DNA of 57,947 nucleotides, from assembly GCA_035369845.1 (NCBI GenBank), contig DAOOVD010000008.1, positions 1 to 57,947 on the forward strand, in the 5' to 3' direction. Source of the stretch: DAOOVD01 sp035369845. Its GTDB lineage: Bacteria > Bacillota > Desulfotomaculia > Desulfotomaculales > Pelotomaculaceae. Of the stretch, positions 22,611-31,889 are shown one piece after another. The notes beneath the pieces are model-generated. The model searched no databases, was not told where the DNA came from, and worked only from the letters and a program-made list of their open reading frames with translations. Made by a program: the position numbers and the translations under genes. Each line of letters opens with the position of its first letter. Positions within the stretch are counted from its first letter, which is position 1.

Positions 22611-23567
22611 CTACAAACCCGTTATTTCCGCGCCGCTGTAGTAATGTTTCAAAATGGTACGGTAATCGTAACCGTGCGCGGCCATGCCTTTCGCCCCGTA
22701 CTGGCAGAGGCCCACCCCGTGGCCGTATCCGGTGGTGGTGAAGGCAACGGAGTCTTTTTCCACCTGCCAGGTAAAATTCGTCGATTTGAGGCCGAGCAGG
22801 TCCCTGACAACAACGGCGGGAAACCGGCGGCTGCCGATAACGACGGTCTTGGGCCGACCGGTGGCCGTTTTTTCAACCACCCTGATTTCCCGGGGCTCTT
22901 TTGCCGTCCCGGCAGCGGGAACCGCGGAAAAAGAAGTGCCGAGAGCCTGGTCAAGCTGTTCAAAGCTGAAGGTATCCGTCTGAACCGGCTTCGGGTCGGC
23001 GTCGTAGGGGCAGGGCACGCTGCGCAGGTAGGGCGCCTCGAATTTCCAAACGTCCCCGGAGTTTTCCGTTCTGCCGCCGCAGGAGGCGTGGTAGGCCGGA
23101 TCGATCAGCTCGCCCCGGTACGTCAAAACTTCTCCCCTGGTTTCGTCAACAGCTTTCTTGATCTTGTAGTAATAATTGTAATACTGCAGGGTTCCCCAGC
23201 GGCTTTTCAACTGTTCCCTGGGCAGCCAGGCCTGACCGTGGCGGTGATCGTCGCAGACGTCTGCGGCGGGATGCGGCGGGTTGGCCACGCCGCCCGCGTT
23301 CAGGCGCTTGACGGCGTAAGTCCTGGCAGCGACGGCCTGGGCTTTCAAAGCGTCGGGGGGAAACTCGGCGGGCATTTCCGCAGCCACCACCCCGACCAGG
23401 TAGTCCTCAAGCGGCATTCTCACAACCTTGTCCCGGCCGTGCAGGTAAACCCGGACAATGGTGACGCCGGGGAAGAATTTGGCGGCAACCCGGCTGCCGG
23501 TGAGTTGAGGGACAGCCCAGGACAGCGCAACGGCAATCAGCACCGCACCCAGGAAAAACCTGCGCAT
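22611..23567 (-). CDS. spoIID: stage II sporulation protein D (SpoIID), engulfment lytic transglycosylase
   Basis: A membrane-anchored peptidoglycan lytic enzyme needed for engulfment, normally with SpoIIM and SpoIIP. ATG 23567 is preferred over GTG 23576 because GGAG is then eight bases upstream. Membrane segment: FFLGAVLIAVALSWAV. The SpoIID signature follows (DYLVGVVAAEMPAEFPPDAL, KAQAVAARTYAV); the Glu in AAEMP is the catalytic position in the family. The later part has SCGGRTENSGDVW and GYGHGVGLCQYGAKGMA, also diagnostic. It lies downstream of murA, as in B. subtilis. Confidence 0.93.
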   Translation of the reverse strand: MRRFFLGAVLIAVALSWAVPQLTGSRVAAKFFPGVTIVRVYLHGRDKVVRMPLEDYLVGVVAAEMPAEFPPDALKAQAVAARTYAVKRLNAGGVANPPHPAADVCDDHRHGQAWLPREQLKSRWGTLQYYNYYYKIKKAVDETRGEVLTYRGELIDPAYHASCGGRTENSGDVWKFEAPYLRSVPCPYDADPKPVQTDTFSFEQLDQALGTSFSAVPAAGTAKEPREIRVVEKTATGRPKTVVIGSRRFPAVVVRDLLGLKSTNFTWQVEKDSVAFTTTGYGHGVGLCQYGAKGMAAHGYDYRTILKHYYSGAEITGL

Positions 23568-23787
23568 GAGGATCACTCCACATCTCAGTCGCCATGATGG
23601 TAGTCACAAAACATAGATAAAAACGGGAGTAAGGGAGCGCCTTCGTCAGCGCCGGAGTGAGCGGTGACAAGGCGATGCCATGACGAGCATTCCCGTTAAT
23701 ATATAGTCCCCGGACCAGGCATATATTACCTGAAAATTTAAAAAGCCCCGCAGGGCCTGTTATTATTTCGCAGTGCGCAAAATAAAA
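23568..23787. other. gap between spoIID and murA with repeat fragment and murA terminator
   Basis: On minus, the murA side has a short GCCC/GGGC hairpin followed by TTTTTAAATTTT (near 23736-23758), a plausible weak terminator. 23649-23679 is an inverted copy of the dispersed GGCAGCGCTTTG motif. The AT-rich TAATATATGCC stretch may hold the spoIID promoter, but no clear sigma-E boxes were found. Confidence 0.45.
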
Positions 23788-25050
23788 TCAATACCTTTTT
23801 ATGTCGGCTCCCAGGCTGACGAGTCTGTCGACAAAGTCCTGATAGCCCCTGTCGATGTGGTTGACGTTGGCCACCTCGGTTTCGCCCTCGGCCGCCAGCC
23901 CCGCCACCACCAGGGCGGCTCCCGCGCGCAGGTCGGTGGCTTTCACCGGCGCCCCGGCCAGGCGCGGCACGCCCTGGATTATGGCCGTTCTTCCCTCGAT
24001 CTTTATCCTTGCCCCCATCCGCTTAAGTTCGTGAACGTGCATGAAACGGTTTTCAAACACCGTTTCGGTAATCACGCTCGTCCCCCTGGCCGTGCTCAAA
24101 ACCGCCATCATCTGGGACTGCATGTCCGTCGGAAAGCCCGGGTAGGGCATGGTCTTGATGTCCACGGGGCGAAGCCCGCCGTTGCCGGTCACGCGGACGC
24201 TGTTTTCACACTCCTCGACATGCAGCCCGGCCTCCCGCAGTTTGGCGGTGACCGGCTTGAGGTGATCGCAAATCACGTTTTCAACCACCACGTCCCCGCC
24301 GGTTGCGGCGGCGGCGGCCAAAAACGTGCCCGCTTCAATCCGGTCGGGGATGACGCTGTAAGCTGTCCCGTTCAGGCGGGAAACCCCTTCGATACGGATG
24401 ATTTTCGTGCCGGCGCCCTTGATGCGGGCTCCCATGGAGTTCAAAAAGTTTGCCAGGTCGACCACTTCCGGCTCTTCGGCCGCATTTTCAATAACGCTGT
24501 GGCCCCTGGCGAGGCAAGCGGCCATCATCAGGTTTTCCGTGGCCCCGACGCTCGGAAAGTCCAGGTAGATGCGGCCGCCGGTGAGGCTGCCGGCCGTGGC
24601 CTCGATGCAGCCGCGGCCGTACGCGATTTTCGCGCCAAGCGCCTTAAACCCTTTCAAATGCAGGTCGATGGGCCTGGTCCCGATGGCGCACCCGCCGGGC
24701 AGCGGCATTACCGCCCTGCCGGCTCTGGCCAGGAGAGGCCCCGTCACCAGGAAGGATGCCCTCATCAGCCGCACGTGCTCGTAGGGCGCTTCGACGCGCC
24801 TGATCTCCGGAACGGTAATGGATATCTCCCGGCCCTTGCGTGAGAGCTCCGCGCCGAGTTCTTCAATGACGCTGCAGATCGTTTTCACGTCGGCGAGGCA
24901 GGGAATTTCATACAGGGTGCAGACCCCCTCCGACAGGAGGGAGGCGGCGATGATCGGAAGGACGGCGTTTTTGGCGCCGCTTGCCTTAACAGTTCCCTTC
25001 AATTTCTTGCCGCCGCGTATTACCAGCTTTTCCACCTGTTCCCCCACCAT
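23788..25050 (-). CDS. murA: UDP-N-acetylglucosamine 1-carboxyvinyltransferase (MurA)
   Basis: A 420-residue first committed enzyme of peptidoglycan synthesis: transfers enolpyruvate from PEP to UDP-GlcNAc in the cytoplasm. Key residues are visible: K27 in GAKNAVLP and the PEP-reactive C121 in PLPGGCAIGTRPIDLHLKG, so it should be fosfomycin-sensitive in principle. FPTDMQSQMMA near the C-terminus is also typical. The ATG shares one base with the ywmB stop. Its position between ywmB and spoIID matches B. subtilis murAA. Confidence 0.95.
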   Translation of the reverse strand: MVGEQVEKLVIRGGKKLKGTVKASGAKNAVLPIIAASLLSEGVCTLYEIPCLADVKTICSVIEELGAELSRKGREISITVPEIRRVEAPYEHVRLMRASFLVTGPLLARAGRAVMPLPGGCAIGTRPIDLHLKGFKALGAKIAYGRGCIEATAGSLTGGRIYLDFPSVGATENLMMAACLARGHSVIENAAEEPEVVDLANFLNSMGARIKGAGTKIIRIEGVSRLNGTAYSVIPDRIEAGTFLAAAAATGGDVVVENVICDHLKPVTAKLREAGLHVEECENSVRVTGNGGLRPVDIKTMPYPGFPTDMQSQMMAVLSTARGTSVITETVFENRFMHVHELKRMGARIKIEGRTAIIQGVPRLAGAPVKATDLRAGAALVVAGLAAEGETEVANVNHIDRGYQDFVDRLVSLGADIKRY

Positions 25051-25853
25051 CAGTATTCGGTTAGAATGACCGGAGAAGCGACGTACACGTGAGTTACACG
25101 CTCCGCCGGGTTGCAGCGCAGCGCCACGTTCAGGTTGACCTCCCTGCCGGCGTAGCTGATGCCCGAAACAAAACGCGGACTGTAGCCGGTCAGGCTGACC
25201 AGGTTGTCCCTCACCGTCTTCTCCTGAACCGGCGCCCCGGCCAAAATCATCAGCCTTTCCGCGTTTTCCAGCAACTGATCCCTGTCAAGCTCCTGTTTTA
25301 TTTCGCCGTAATACGTAACCGCCACGTGGCCGGCCGGGCCGTATGCGCCGAGGGTGTCGGCTATCGTCTTCCTGTAATGCCGGACTCTTTTGCCTTCCGT
25401 CCCGCTCAGGCTGATCATCACGTGGGAAACCTTCTCACCTTGCGGCAGTTCCATCGTCTGGCCCAAAACCGAAACGGCGTGCCCGTTTGCCAGTTTGCCC
25501 TCAATTTTTGTCCCGCCGGCAAACTGGTTCTGCCAGTTCTCTTTTTTCCGCCCCGACAAGATCATCTTCAGCTGCCCTGCAGCACTCTCCGCAAGCGCTT
25601 CCGGGCTGCCGGCGTCTCCGGTTCTTTCAGGGTCCGCCTTTACCCAGCCTGTAATATTTATCGTCTTAAATTCCGCGCCGCTTGACCCGACCAGTTTGAG
25701 CATAAAGGCATCTTCCCTGTAATCGTTTAAAAAATTCCGGCAGGGCGGCAAACAGGAAAGCACGGCCAAAAGCAATACCGGCAGCAGGGTCACCGCCAAA
25801 AGCCGTTTTCTTTTGACAACTAAATAACGCCTGAAATTCTCCATTCTGAGCAT
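25050..25853 (-). CDS. ywmB: YwmB-family protein (TATA-box-binding-fold, DUF1779)
   Basis: A 267-residue membrane-anchored protein. ATG 25853 follows GGAGG; the frame is open to 25865. A basic N-terminus leads into one membrane segment (LLAVTLLPVLLLAVLSCLPP), and the rest is extracytoplasmic with YwmB features (HVMISLSGTEGKRVRHYRKT; VTYYGEIKQELDRDQLLENA; LTGYSPRF). Function is not established for the family. The ywmB-murA-spoIID order is conserved in spore formers, suggesting an envelope or sporulation role. Confidence 0.85.
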   Translation of the reverse strand: MLRMENFRRYLVVKRKRLLAVTLLPVLLLAVLSCLPPCRNFLNDYREDAFMLKLVGSSGAEFKTINITGWVKADPERTGDAGSPEALAESAAGQLKMILSGRKKENWQNQFAGGTKIEGKLANGHAVSVLGQTMELPQGEKVSHVMISLSGTEGKRVRHYRKTIADTLGAYGPAGHVAVTYYGEIKQELDRDQLLENAERLMILAGAPVQEKTVRDNLVSLTGYSPRFVSGISYAGREVNLNVALRCNPAERVTHVYVASPVILTEY

Positions 25854-26222
25854 GATATCCTCCATTGCGGGAAGAAGTGTTCATGCTCTATTCTTACCAT
25901 TTTTTACTTGCCGGATACCGTTTTTTCCGTAATAAACAAGAAAACCAAGCCCTAAAACTGCTTGGCAAACCCCTTCGGCAGCCCGGCCGCCCTGGCATTC
26001 CTGGCGCAAGCGCCGGCCGGGGCGCGGGGCACTTTAGCCGCACGTCTCACATTCATTTTGCGCCCCCGCCTCACCGTCTTCGCCGCAATTGCTTTAGGCC
26101 CGTGGTTTTGCGCCCTTCCCTTTCGGAGAAGTTTGCCGTTTCGGTGTGCACATTTTTATTCAATAACGGCAGAATTCTATAAAGATACGTAAATACCTTC
26201 ACATAATTTAATTTTTCGACAA
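25854..26222. other. non-coding gap between ywmB and the atp operon
   Basis: About 370 bp. Frames here lack ribosome binding sites and known motifs. The small DUF1146 gene found at this place in B. subtilis is not visible. GC-rich at 25975-26050, AT-rich at both ends. Confidence 0.4.
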
Positions 26223-26257
26223 AAAACAATTAAAACCGGAGCACATTTAAGCTCCGG
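26223..26257 (-). terminator. terminator of the ATP synthase operon
   Basis: Minus strand CCGGAGC, eight-base loop, GCTCCGG, then TTTTAATTGTTTTTT. It is a strong rho-independent terminator about 85 bp beyond atpC. Confidence 0.9.
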
Positions 26258-26341
26258 CCTGTACAAAAACCTTTTCCCGCAGGGAAACAGATCCCCATTA
26301 GTGAAATTTTGCAAAAGGGTGATGTCCCCACTTTTTTTTGC

Positions 26342-26746
26342 TTACTGGCCTGCCGCTTTCAAACGCATCAGGGCGCGTTTCAAGGCCAATTCCGCCCGTA
26401 TCACGTCCAGGTCGGGCGCTTTTGCCGCCAGCCTTTCCTCGGCGCGCCGCCTGGCGGCCTCGGCTCTGGCCACATCAATTTCTTCAGCCCGCTCGGCGGC
26501 ATTGGCAAGAACGGTAACCTTGCTGTCCCGGACTTCCATGAAACCTCCGGTTACGACAACCTTGAAATATTTACCCCCTTGCTGTATTCTCATAATGCCG
26601 ATGTTAAGAGACGTGATCAGCGGCGCGTGATTGGGCAGTATACCCAGTTCGCCCTCGGAGCCTGGCGCTACTAGAAAGCTCACATCCTCACTGAATACTT
26701 TTCTCTGGGGAGTGACGATTTCCAGTCGCTGAGTCTTTTCCGACAT
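26342..26746 (-). CDS. atpC: ATP synthase epsilon subunit
   Basis: A 134-residue central-stalk subunit of F1 that couples rotation and restrains ATP hydrolysis. N-terminal beta-sandwich (RLEIVTPQRKVFSEDVSFLV, GSEGELGILPNHAPLIT) and the C-terminal two-helix domain (AERAEEIDVARAEAARRRAE, LALKRALMRLK) are both present. ATG 26746 follows GAGGGG at nine bases; GTG 26755 is the alternative. It is the last gene of the operon, 18 bp after atpD. Confidence 0.95.
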   Translation of the reverse strand: MSEKTQRLEIVTPQRKVFSEDVSFLVAPGSEGELGILPNHAPLITSLNIGIMRIQQGGKYFKVVVTGGFMEVRDSKVTVLANAAERAEEIDVARAEAARRRAEERLAAKAPDLDVIRAELALKRALMRLKAAGQ

Positions 26747-26764
26747 AGCTCGCACCCCTCTCTT

Positions 26765-28177
26765 TTATCCGAGTAAACTCTTGCCCTTTTCCGCCGCCTC
26801 TTCTATACCGCCCACCATGTAGAAAGCGTCTTCGGGCAGGTCGTCGTGCTTGCCGTCAAGAATCTCCTGGAAGCCGCGAATGGTGTCCTTCAGCGGGACA
26901 AACTTGCCGGACATGCCGGTAAACGCTTCGGCCACGTGGAACGGCTGCGACAGGAACCTCTGCAGCTTGCGGGCGCGCGCCACAACCAGCTTGTCCTCGT
27001 CGGAGAGTTCCTCCATGCCGAGGATGGCGATGATGTCCTGCAGTTCCTTGTAACGCTGGAGCACTTTCTGCACGCCGCGTGCCACCGCGTAGTGCTCGTT
27101 GCCCACAACCAGCGGGTCCAGAATCCGCGAGGTGGAGTCAAGCGGGTCCACCGCCGGATATATGCCGAGCTCCGCGATCTGGCGGGACAAAACGACGGTG
27201 CCGTCCAGGTGGGCAAACGTGGTTGCCGGGGCCGGGTCGGTCAGGTCGTCGGCGGGCACGTACACGGCCTGCACCGAGGTGACCGAACCCTTTACGGTCG
27301 AGGTAATCCGCTCCTGCATCTGGCCCATTTCGGTGGCCAGGGTCGGCTGATAACCCACGGCGGAAGGCATCCGGCCGAGGAGCGCGGAAACTTCGGAACC
27401 GGCCTGGGTGAAACGGAAAATGTTGTCGATGAACAGCAGGGTGTCGGCGCCTTCTTCGTCACGGAAATACTCGGCCAGGCACAGTCCCGTCAGGGCGACC
27501 CGCAGACGGGCTCCCGGCGGCTCGTTCATCTGACCGAACACCATGGTGGTCTTGTCCAGAACTCCGGCTTCAGTCATTTCGCGGTAGAGGTCGTTGCCCT
27601 CACGGGTGCGCTCGCCCACTCCGGCAAAGACCGAAATACCGCCGTGCTGCTTGGCGATGTTGTTGATCAGCTCCATAACGATAACGGTCTTGCCCACGCC
27701 TGCGCCGCCGAACAGGCCGATTTTACCACCCTTGAGGAAGGGAACCAGCAGGTCGATAACCTTGATGCCGGTTTCCAACTGCTCCGTCTTGGTGGACTGC
27801 TCCACCAGGGGCGGGGCGGGGCGGTGAATCGGGTACCGCTTGTCGCTTTCAATGGGACCTTTACCGTCAATGGGCTGGCCCAAAACGTCCACCAGCCTGC
27901 CCAGGGTGGGCTTCCCAACCGGGCAACTGATCGGCGCGCCGGTGTCAACCGCTTCCATACCGCGCACCAGGCCGTCCGTCGAGGACATCGCCACGCAGCG
28001 GACGGTGTTGTTGCCCAGGTGCTGGGCCACTTCCAGGGTGAGGTCGAACTTCCGGCCGAACATGTCTTCTTTCTCGCTTGTAATTTTGATCGCGTTGTAA
28101 ATGTCAGGCACCTGGCCGGGCGGAAAACGGATGTCCACCACGACGCCGATGACCTGTACTACATGACCAACGTTCAT
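26765..28177 (-). CDS. atpD: ATP synthase beta subunit
   Basis: A 470-residue catalytic subunit of F1. Start taken at ATG 28177 (MNVGHVVQVIGVVVDIRF), which fits the family; GGAGGT lies about 12 bases upstream, and the frame is open to 28225. Walker A is GGAGVGKTVI, the catalytic Glu is in GVGERTREGNDLY, Walker B is LLFIDNIFRFTQAGSEVSAL, and the DELSEED region appears as EELSDEDKLVV. All catalytic features are intact. Confidence 0.97.
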   Translation of the reverse strand: MNVGHVVQVIGVVVDIRFPPGQVPDIYNAIKITSEKEDMFGRKFDLTLEVAQHLGNNTVRCVAMSSTDGLVRGMEAVDTGAPISCPVGKPTLGRLVDVLGQPIDGKGPIESDKRYPIHRPAPPLVEQSTKTEQLETGIKVIDLLVPFLKGGKIGLFGGAGVGKTVIVMELINNIAKQHGGISVFAGVGERTREGNDLYREMTEAGVLDKTTMVFGQMNEPPGARLRVALTGLCLAEYFRDEEGADTLLFIDNIFRFTQAGSEVSALLGRMPSAVGYQPTLATEMGQMQERITSTVKGSVTSVQAVYVPADDLTDPAPATTFAHLDGTVVLSRQIAELGIYPAVDPLDSTSRILDPLVVGNEHYAVARGVQKVLQRYKELQDIIAILGMEELSDEDKLVVARARKLQRFLSQPFHVAEAFTGMSGKFVPLKDTIRGFQEILDGKHDDLPEDAFYMVGGIEEAAEKGKSLLG

Positions 28178-28249
28178 GCGCTTTTTCTTACCTCCTTCGC
28201 AACAACTTGCAAAGTATAATGGCATCCTGCGACGGTTAAATCTCGTGCA

Positions 28250-29110
28250 TTACTCCAGGGCTGCGGCGCCGCCGACAATTTCGGAAATTTCCTTGGTGAT
28301 CTGGGCCTGCCGGGCCCGGTTCATGGTCAGCGTCAGCCTGTCGATCATTTCCGACGCGTTCTTGGTGGCGTTGTCCATCGCGGTCATGCGGGCGCTGTGC
28401 TCGCCGGCCTTAGACTCCAGCAGCCCCTGGTAAATCGCGTTCTCAACGTACTTCGGCAGCAGTTCGGCCAGCACAGCCTCAGCGGAAGGCTCGAAGATAT
28501 AAACGGCCCTCCTGGCTTCCTCCTCGCCTTTTTCGGCAGGCGGTTCCGCCGGCAACAGCCTGACTGTCGTCGGCCTTTGGACAAGCACGTTCACGAACTG
28601 GCTGTAGATGAGATTCACTTCGTCGAATTCCCCCGCCGAGTATTTCTCAATAACAAAATTTGCAATGTCCCTGACCACGCCGTATTTGATATCCTCGCCC
28701 AGGCCCACGTACTCCTTTTCAATCCTGTAGCCGCGGCGGCGGAAGAAATCACGGCCCTTGCGCCCGACGGTGATCAGGCTCAATTCGGCGGTCGCCTCTT
28801 TCAACCGGTTGGTCGCCAGCCTTATTATATTGCTGTTAAAGCCTCCGCACAGTCCCCGGTCGGCCGTGATTATGATATAAACCACTTTTTTCGGCTCGCG
28901 CGCCGCTAAAAGCGGGTGGCTGACATCGGTTGAAGCCATGGCGACCCTGCCCAGAACACTTCTAAGGCGCTTGGCATAAGGGCGGGCAAACAGGACCGAG
29001 TCCTGCGCCTTGCGCATTTTGGCCGCCGATACGGCTTTCATGGCCTTGGTGATCTGCTGGGTGCTTTTAACGCTCTTGATACGGCGCCGGAGATCTCGCA
29101 AACTTGGCAT
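28250..29110 (-). CDS. atpG: ATP synthase gamma subunit
   Basis: A 286-residue rotor shaft. N-terminal helix (LRDLRRRIKSVKSTQQITKA, MKAVSAAKMRKAQ), Rossmann-like core (VVYIIITADRGLCGGFNSNI) and C-terminal helix (NATKNASEMIDRLTLTMNRA, RQAQITKEISEIVGGAAALE) are all diagnostic. Starts at ATG 29110. A heptamer-repeat element separates it from atpA. Confidence 0.96.
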   Translation of the reverse strand: MPSLRDLRRRIKSVKSTQQITKAMKAVSAAKMRKAQDSVLFARPYAKRLRSVLGRVAMASTDVSHPLLAAREPKKVVYIIITADRGLCGGFNSNIIRLATNRLKEATAELSLITVGRKGRDFFRRRGYRIEKEYVGLGEDIKYGVVRDIANFVIEKYSAGEFDEVNLIYSQFVNVLVQRPTTVRLLPAEPPAEKGEEEARRAVYIFEPSAEAVLAELLPKYVENAIYQGLLESKAGEHSARMTAMDNATKNASEMIDRLTLTMNRARQAQITKEISEIVGGAAALE

Positions 29111-29151
29111 TTACTCTTTTCACCACCTTTAAAGTGGATGTACGTAACGGT

Positions 29152-29244
29152 AGTCGGTCGTCGGCAGTCAGTCGTCAGATTTTAGTTTGTATCCGCTTGG
29201 GCGAATTCCTTCTCAATTCCAACCTCTGACTTCCGACTTCTGTT
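29152..29244. repeat. heptamer-repeat-bordered element in the atpA-atpG gap
   Basis: Left border: four tandem degenerate 7-mers (AGTCGGT, CGTCGGC, AGTCAGT, CGTCAGA; 29152-29179). Right border: inverted-type 7-mers (CTCTGAC, TTCCGAC, TTCTGTT; 29224-29244) that run into the atpA stop codon. The internal 44 bp are AT-richer. The design resembles the element at 31890-32068. Confidence 0.55.
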
Positions 29245-30763
29245 ATGCCAGGCCGTGCGCGGCTACAAAGCCCTTCTTGAATTCCTCGACAGCCGCGTGC
29301 AAATCCTTCTCCACGTCTTTCAACTGTCCGGTCTGGCGGATGGTTTCGCCAATCTGGGGTTTTTCGGACCTCATGAACTTCAGGAACTCCGCCTCGAACG
29401 GCTGGACCTTCTCGATTGGCAGGTCGTCCAGGTAGCCGTTGGCGGCGGTAAAGATGCTCATAACCTGGTCCTCGACAGGCATGGGCACGTACTGGCCCTG
29501 CTTCAGCAGTTCGGTCATGCGCTCGCCGCGGGTCAGCCTGGCCTGGGTGGCCTTATCCAGGTCGGAGCCGAACTGGGCAAACGCGGCAAGCTCGCGGTAC
29601 TGGGCGAGGTCGAGGCGCAGGCGGCCCGCTACCGCTCTCATGGCTCTGATCTGGGCGGCGCCGCCGACCCGCGACACCGAAATACCCACGTTGATGGCTG
29701 GGCGGATGCCGGCGTAGAACAGGTCGGGCTCCAGGTAAATCTGGCCGTCGGTAATGGAAATGACGTTTGTCGGAATGTAGGCCGAAACGTCGCCCGCCTG
29801 GGTTTCGATAATCGGCAAGGCGGTCATCGAGCCGCCTCCGAACTGGTCGTCCAGCTTGCAGGCGCGTTCCAGAAGGCGGCTGTGCAGGTTGAACACGTCG
29901 CCCGGATACGCCTCGCGGCCGGGCGGCCTGCGCAGGAGCAGGGAAAGCTCGCGGTACGCCGCCGCCTGTTTGGACAGGTCGTCGTAGACAATAAGAACGT
30001 GCCTGCCCTGCCACATAAATTCCTCTCCCATGGCGGCTCCGGCAAACGGGGCCAGGAAGAGGAGAGGGGCCGGGTCGGACGCGGTGGCCGACACCACGAT
30101 GGAATATTCCATTGCTCCGGTCTCGGTCAGTTTCTGCACGACGTTGGCCACGGTGGACTGTTTCTGGCCTACCGCGACATAAACGCAGATCACGTCGCCG
30201 CCCTTCTGGTTGATGATGGCGTCGACGGCAATGGCCGTCTTGCCGGTCTGGCGGTCGCCCAGGATGAGCTCGCGCTGGCCGCGGCCGATCGGAATCATGG
30301 AGTCTACAGCTTTGATGCCGGTTTGCAGGGCCTGGTGCACCGGCTTCCGGTAGATAACGCCGGGGGCGATCACTTCGACCGGTCTGAACTTGTCGCTCTT
30401 AACCGGTCCCTTGCCGTCAAGCGGCTGGCCCAGCGGGTTTACCACGCGGCCGATCAGGGCGTCGCCGACCGGCACGGACACGATCCGCCCGGTGCGCTTG
30501 ACGGTGTCCCCCTCCTTAATGTGCTTGTATGGCCCGAGAATAACGCAGCCGATGTTGTCCTCCTCCAGGTTGAGGGCCATCCCCAGCACCCCGCCTGGGA
30601 ATTCCAGCAGCTCCATGGACATGCAATCCATCAGGCCGTACACGCGGGCGATACCGTCACCGACCTGGATCACGGTACCGACGTCGATCATTTCGATCTG
30701 GGCCTGATACTTGTCTATCTGCTGCCGGATTATCGAGCTGATCTCTTCAGGTCGCAAATTCAT
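29243..30763 (-). CDS. atpA: ATP synthase alpha subunit
   Basis: A 506-residue regulatory nucleotide-binding subunit of F1. Walker A GDRQTGKTAIAVDAI, Walker B region VLIVYDDLSKQA, the arginine finger region ISVSRVGGAAQI, and C-terminal TELLKQGQYVPMPVEDQV are visible. Starts at ATG 30763 (MNLRPEEISSIIRQQI). Length normal. Confidence 0.97.
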   Translation of the reverse strand: MNLRPEEISSIIRQQIDKYQAQIEMIDVGTVIQVGDGIARVYGLMDCMSMELLEFPGGVLGMALNLEEDNIGCVILGPYKHIKEGDTVKRTGRIVSVPVGDALIGRVVNPLGQPLDGKGPVKSDKFRPVEVIAPGVIYRKPVHQALQTGIKAVDSMIPIGRGQRELILGDRQTGKTAIAVDAIINQKGGDVICVYVAVGQKQSTVANVVQKLTETGAMEYSIVVSATASDPAPLLFLAPFAGAAMGEEFMWQGRHVLIVYDDLSKQAAAYRELSLLLRRPPGREAYPGDVFNLHSRLLERACKLDDQFGGGSMTALPIIETQAGDVSAYIPTNVISITDGQIYLEPDLFYAGIRPAINVGISVSRVGGAAQIRAMRAVAGRLRLDLAQYRELAAFAQFGSDLDKATQARLTRGERMTELLKQGQYVPMPVEDQVMSIFTAANGYLDDLPIEKVQPFEAEFLKFMRSEKPQIGETIRQTGQLKDVEKDLHAAVEEFKKGFVAAHGLA

Positions 30764-30785
30764 CTACTGGTTCACCCCTATCTAG

Positions 30786-31349
30786 TTAACTTATTGCCTT
30801 AAGACGGTCTTTCAGGGTAGCCAATCTGGTCTTGACACTGCCGTCAATAATTTTATCCCCCATACGAACCACAACCCCGCCAATCAGGGACGGGTCAGTG
30901 GTATAGGTAATCTGAACTTTTTTGCCGGTTAGTCTGGCCAGGACTTGATTGAGCTTTGTTTTCTCCTCGTCGTTCAGTGCCACAGCAGAGGCGACCTTAA
31001 CCATAACAATGTTCCGGCCGGCATTGGCCAGATTGACGAACTCGGATACGATGTCGCTGAAGAACGCCTCACGCCGGCGGTCAACCAACAAGGCAAGAAA
31101 GTTACCCGTAATCTCAGAGATTTTTCCCTTGAACAGTTTTTCCAGAAGCTCTTTTTTCGCAGCGGCCGTAATCTGGGGGTGGTAGAGCAGCTTCTGCAGG
31201 TCGGGGTTGTCGGTCAGGATCTTTTCCACCGACTTGAGCTCGGACTCGATCCTGTCCACCATGCTTTTGTATTTGGGCAAAACCTTTTCCCTGGAAGCTA
31301 TTTGGTACAAAGCTTCAGCGTAGCGTCCAGCTACGGCCCCCCTCAACAT
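30786..31349 (-). CDS. atpH: ATP synthase delta subunit
   Basis: A 187-residue peripheral-stalk subunit linking F1 to the b-subunits. N-terminal helical bundle (VAGRYAEALYQIASREKVLP) and the conserved C-terminal part (YTTDPSLIGGVVVRMGDKII, DGSVKTRLATLKDRLKAI) identify it. It overlaps atpF by 7 bp. Confidence 0.95.
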   Translation of the reverse strand: MLRGAVAGRYAEALYQIASREKVLPKYKSMVDRIESELKSVEKILTDNPDLQKLLYHPQITAAAKKELLEKLFKGKISEITGNFLALLVDRRREAFFSDIVSEFVNLANAGRNIVMVKVASAVALNDEEKTKLNQVLARLTGKKVQITYTTDPSLIGGVVVRMGDKIIDGSVKTRLATLKDRLKAIS

Positions 31350-31834
31350 GGAAGCTCCCCTGCCTCTTTTATGAAATCATTGATCATGTCGCGCTGGATT
31401 TGATTGCTCATATTCTTGTTGATGATCTTGCCGGCAACCAGTACGGACAGGGAGGCGACATGGTCGCGCAGCTCCGCAATGGCTTTTTGCTTCTCGCGCT
31501 CAATCTCGCTTAGAGCCGCTTCCTTTAACTTCGCCGCCTCGTTCTTGGCGTTTTCGATAATTTGCAAAGACTGCTCCTCGCCCGCCTTGGCGGCCTTCTG
31601 GATAATCTCCTGGGCCTGTTCCCGGGCGCGGCGCATCTCGGCCTCATATCCTGCCCTGAACTGCTCGGCCTGCTGCCTCTCCTGCTCGGCGGCCTCGATG
31701 GTCTTTGCTATATGTTCCTGCCGGGCGGCCAGCACTTTCATCAAAGGCTTGTAAGCAACCAGGCGCAAGAAAATTAATAAAATTATGAAGTCAGCTATCT
31801 GCGCAAGCAGCGTGGCGTTAAATTCCAACCCCAC
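31343..31834 (-). CDS. atpF: ATP synthase b subunit
   Basis: A 163-residue peripheral-stalk subunit. GTG 31834 is preferred: GGAGGG lies nine bases upstream and the product then begins MGLEFNATLLAQ, close to other b subunits; ATG 31855 would place the ribosome binding site inside the gene. One membrane segment (LLAQIADFIILLIFLRLVAY) is followed by a long charged coiled coil (EQERQQAEQFRAGYEAEMRR). Confidence 0.94.
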   Translation of the reverse strand: MGLEFNATLLAQIADFIILLIFLRLVAYKPLMKVLAARQEHIAKTIEAAEQERQQAEQFRAGYEAEMRRAREQAQEIIQKAAKAGEEQSLQIIENAKNEAAKLKEAALSEIEREKQKAIAELRDHVASLSVLVAGKIINKNMSNQIQRDMINDFIKEAGELPC

Positions 31835-31889
31835 TAACGGTTTCCCTCCTTCCATCGCTTGTGGACAAAAGGAAGGCGATAGCGTTTCA

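Noticed and set aside
25865..26182. 105-codon plus-strand frame between ywmB and atpC
   Set aside because: No conserved features, no ribosome binding site, and composition unlike the neighbours.
26846..28219. 457-codon frame opposite atpD, and a similar 515-codon frame opposite atpA (29255-30802)
   Set aside because: Both mirror highly conserved ATP synthase genes and have His/Gly/Arg-rich products without motifs.
29152..29179. CRISPR array
   Set aside because: The tandem 7-mers have no spacers and are far too short; no cas genes are in the window.
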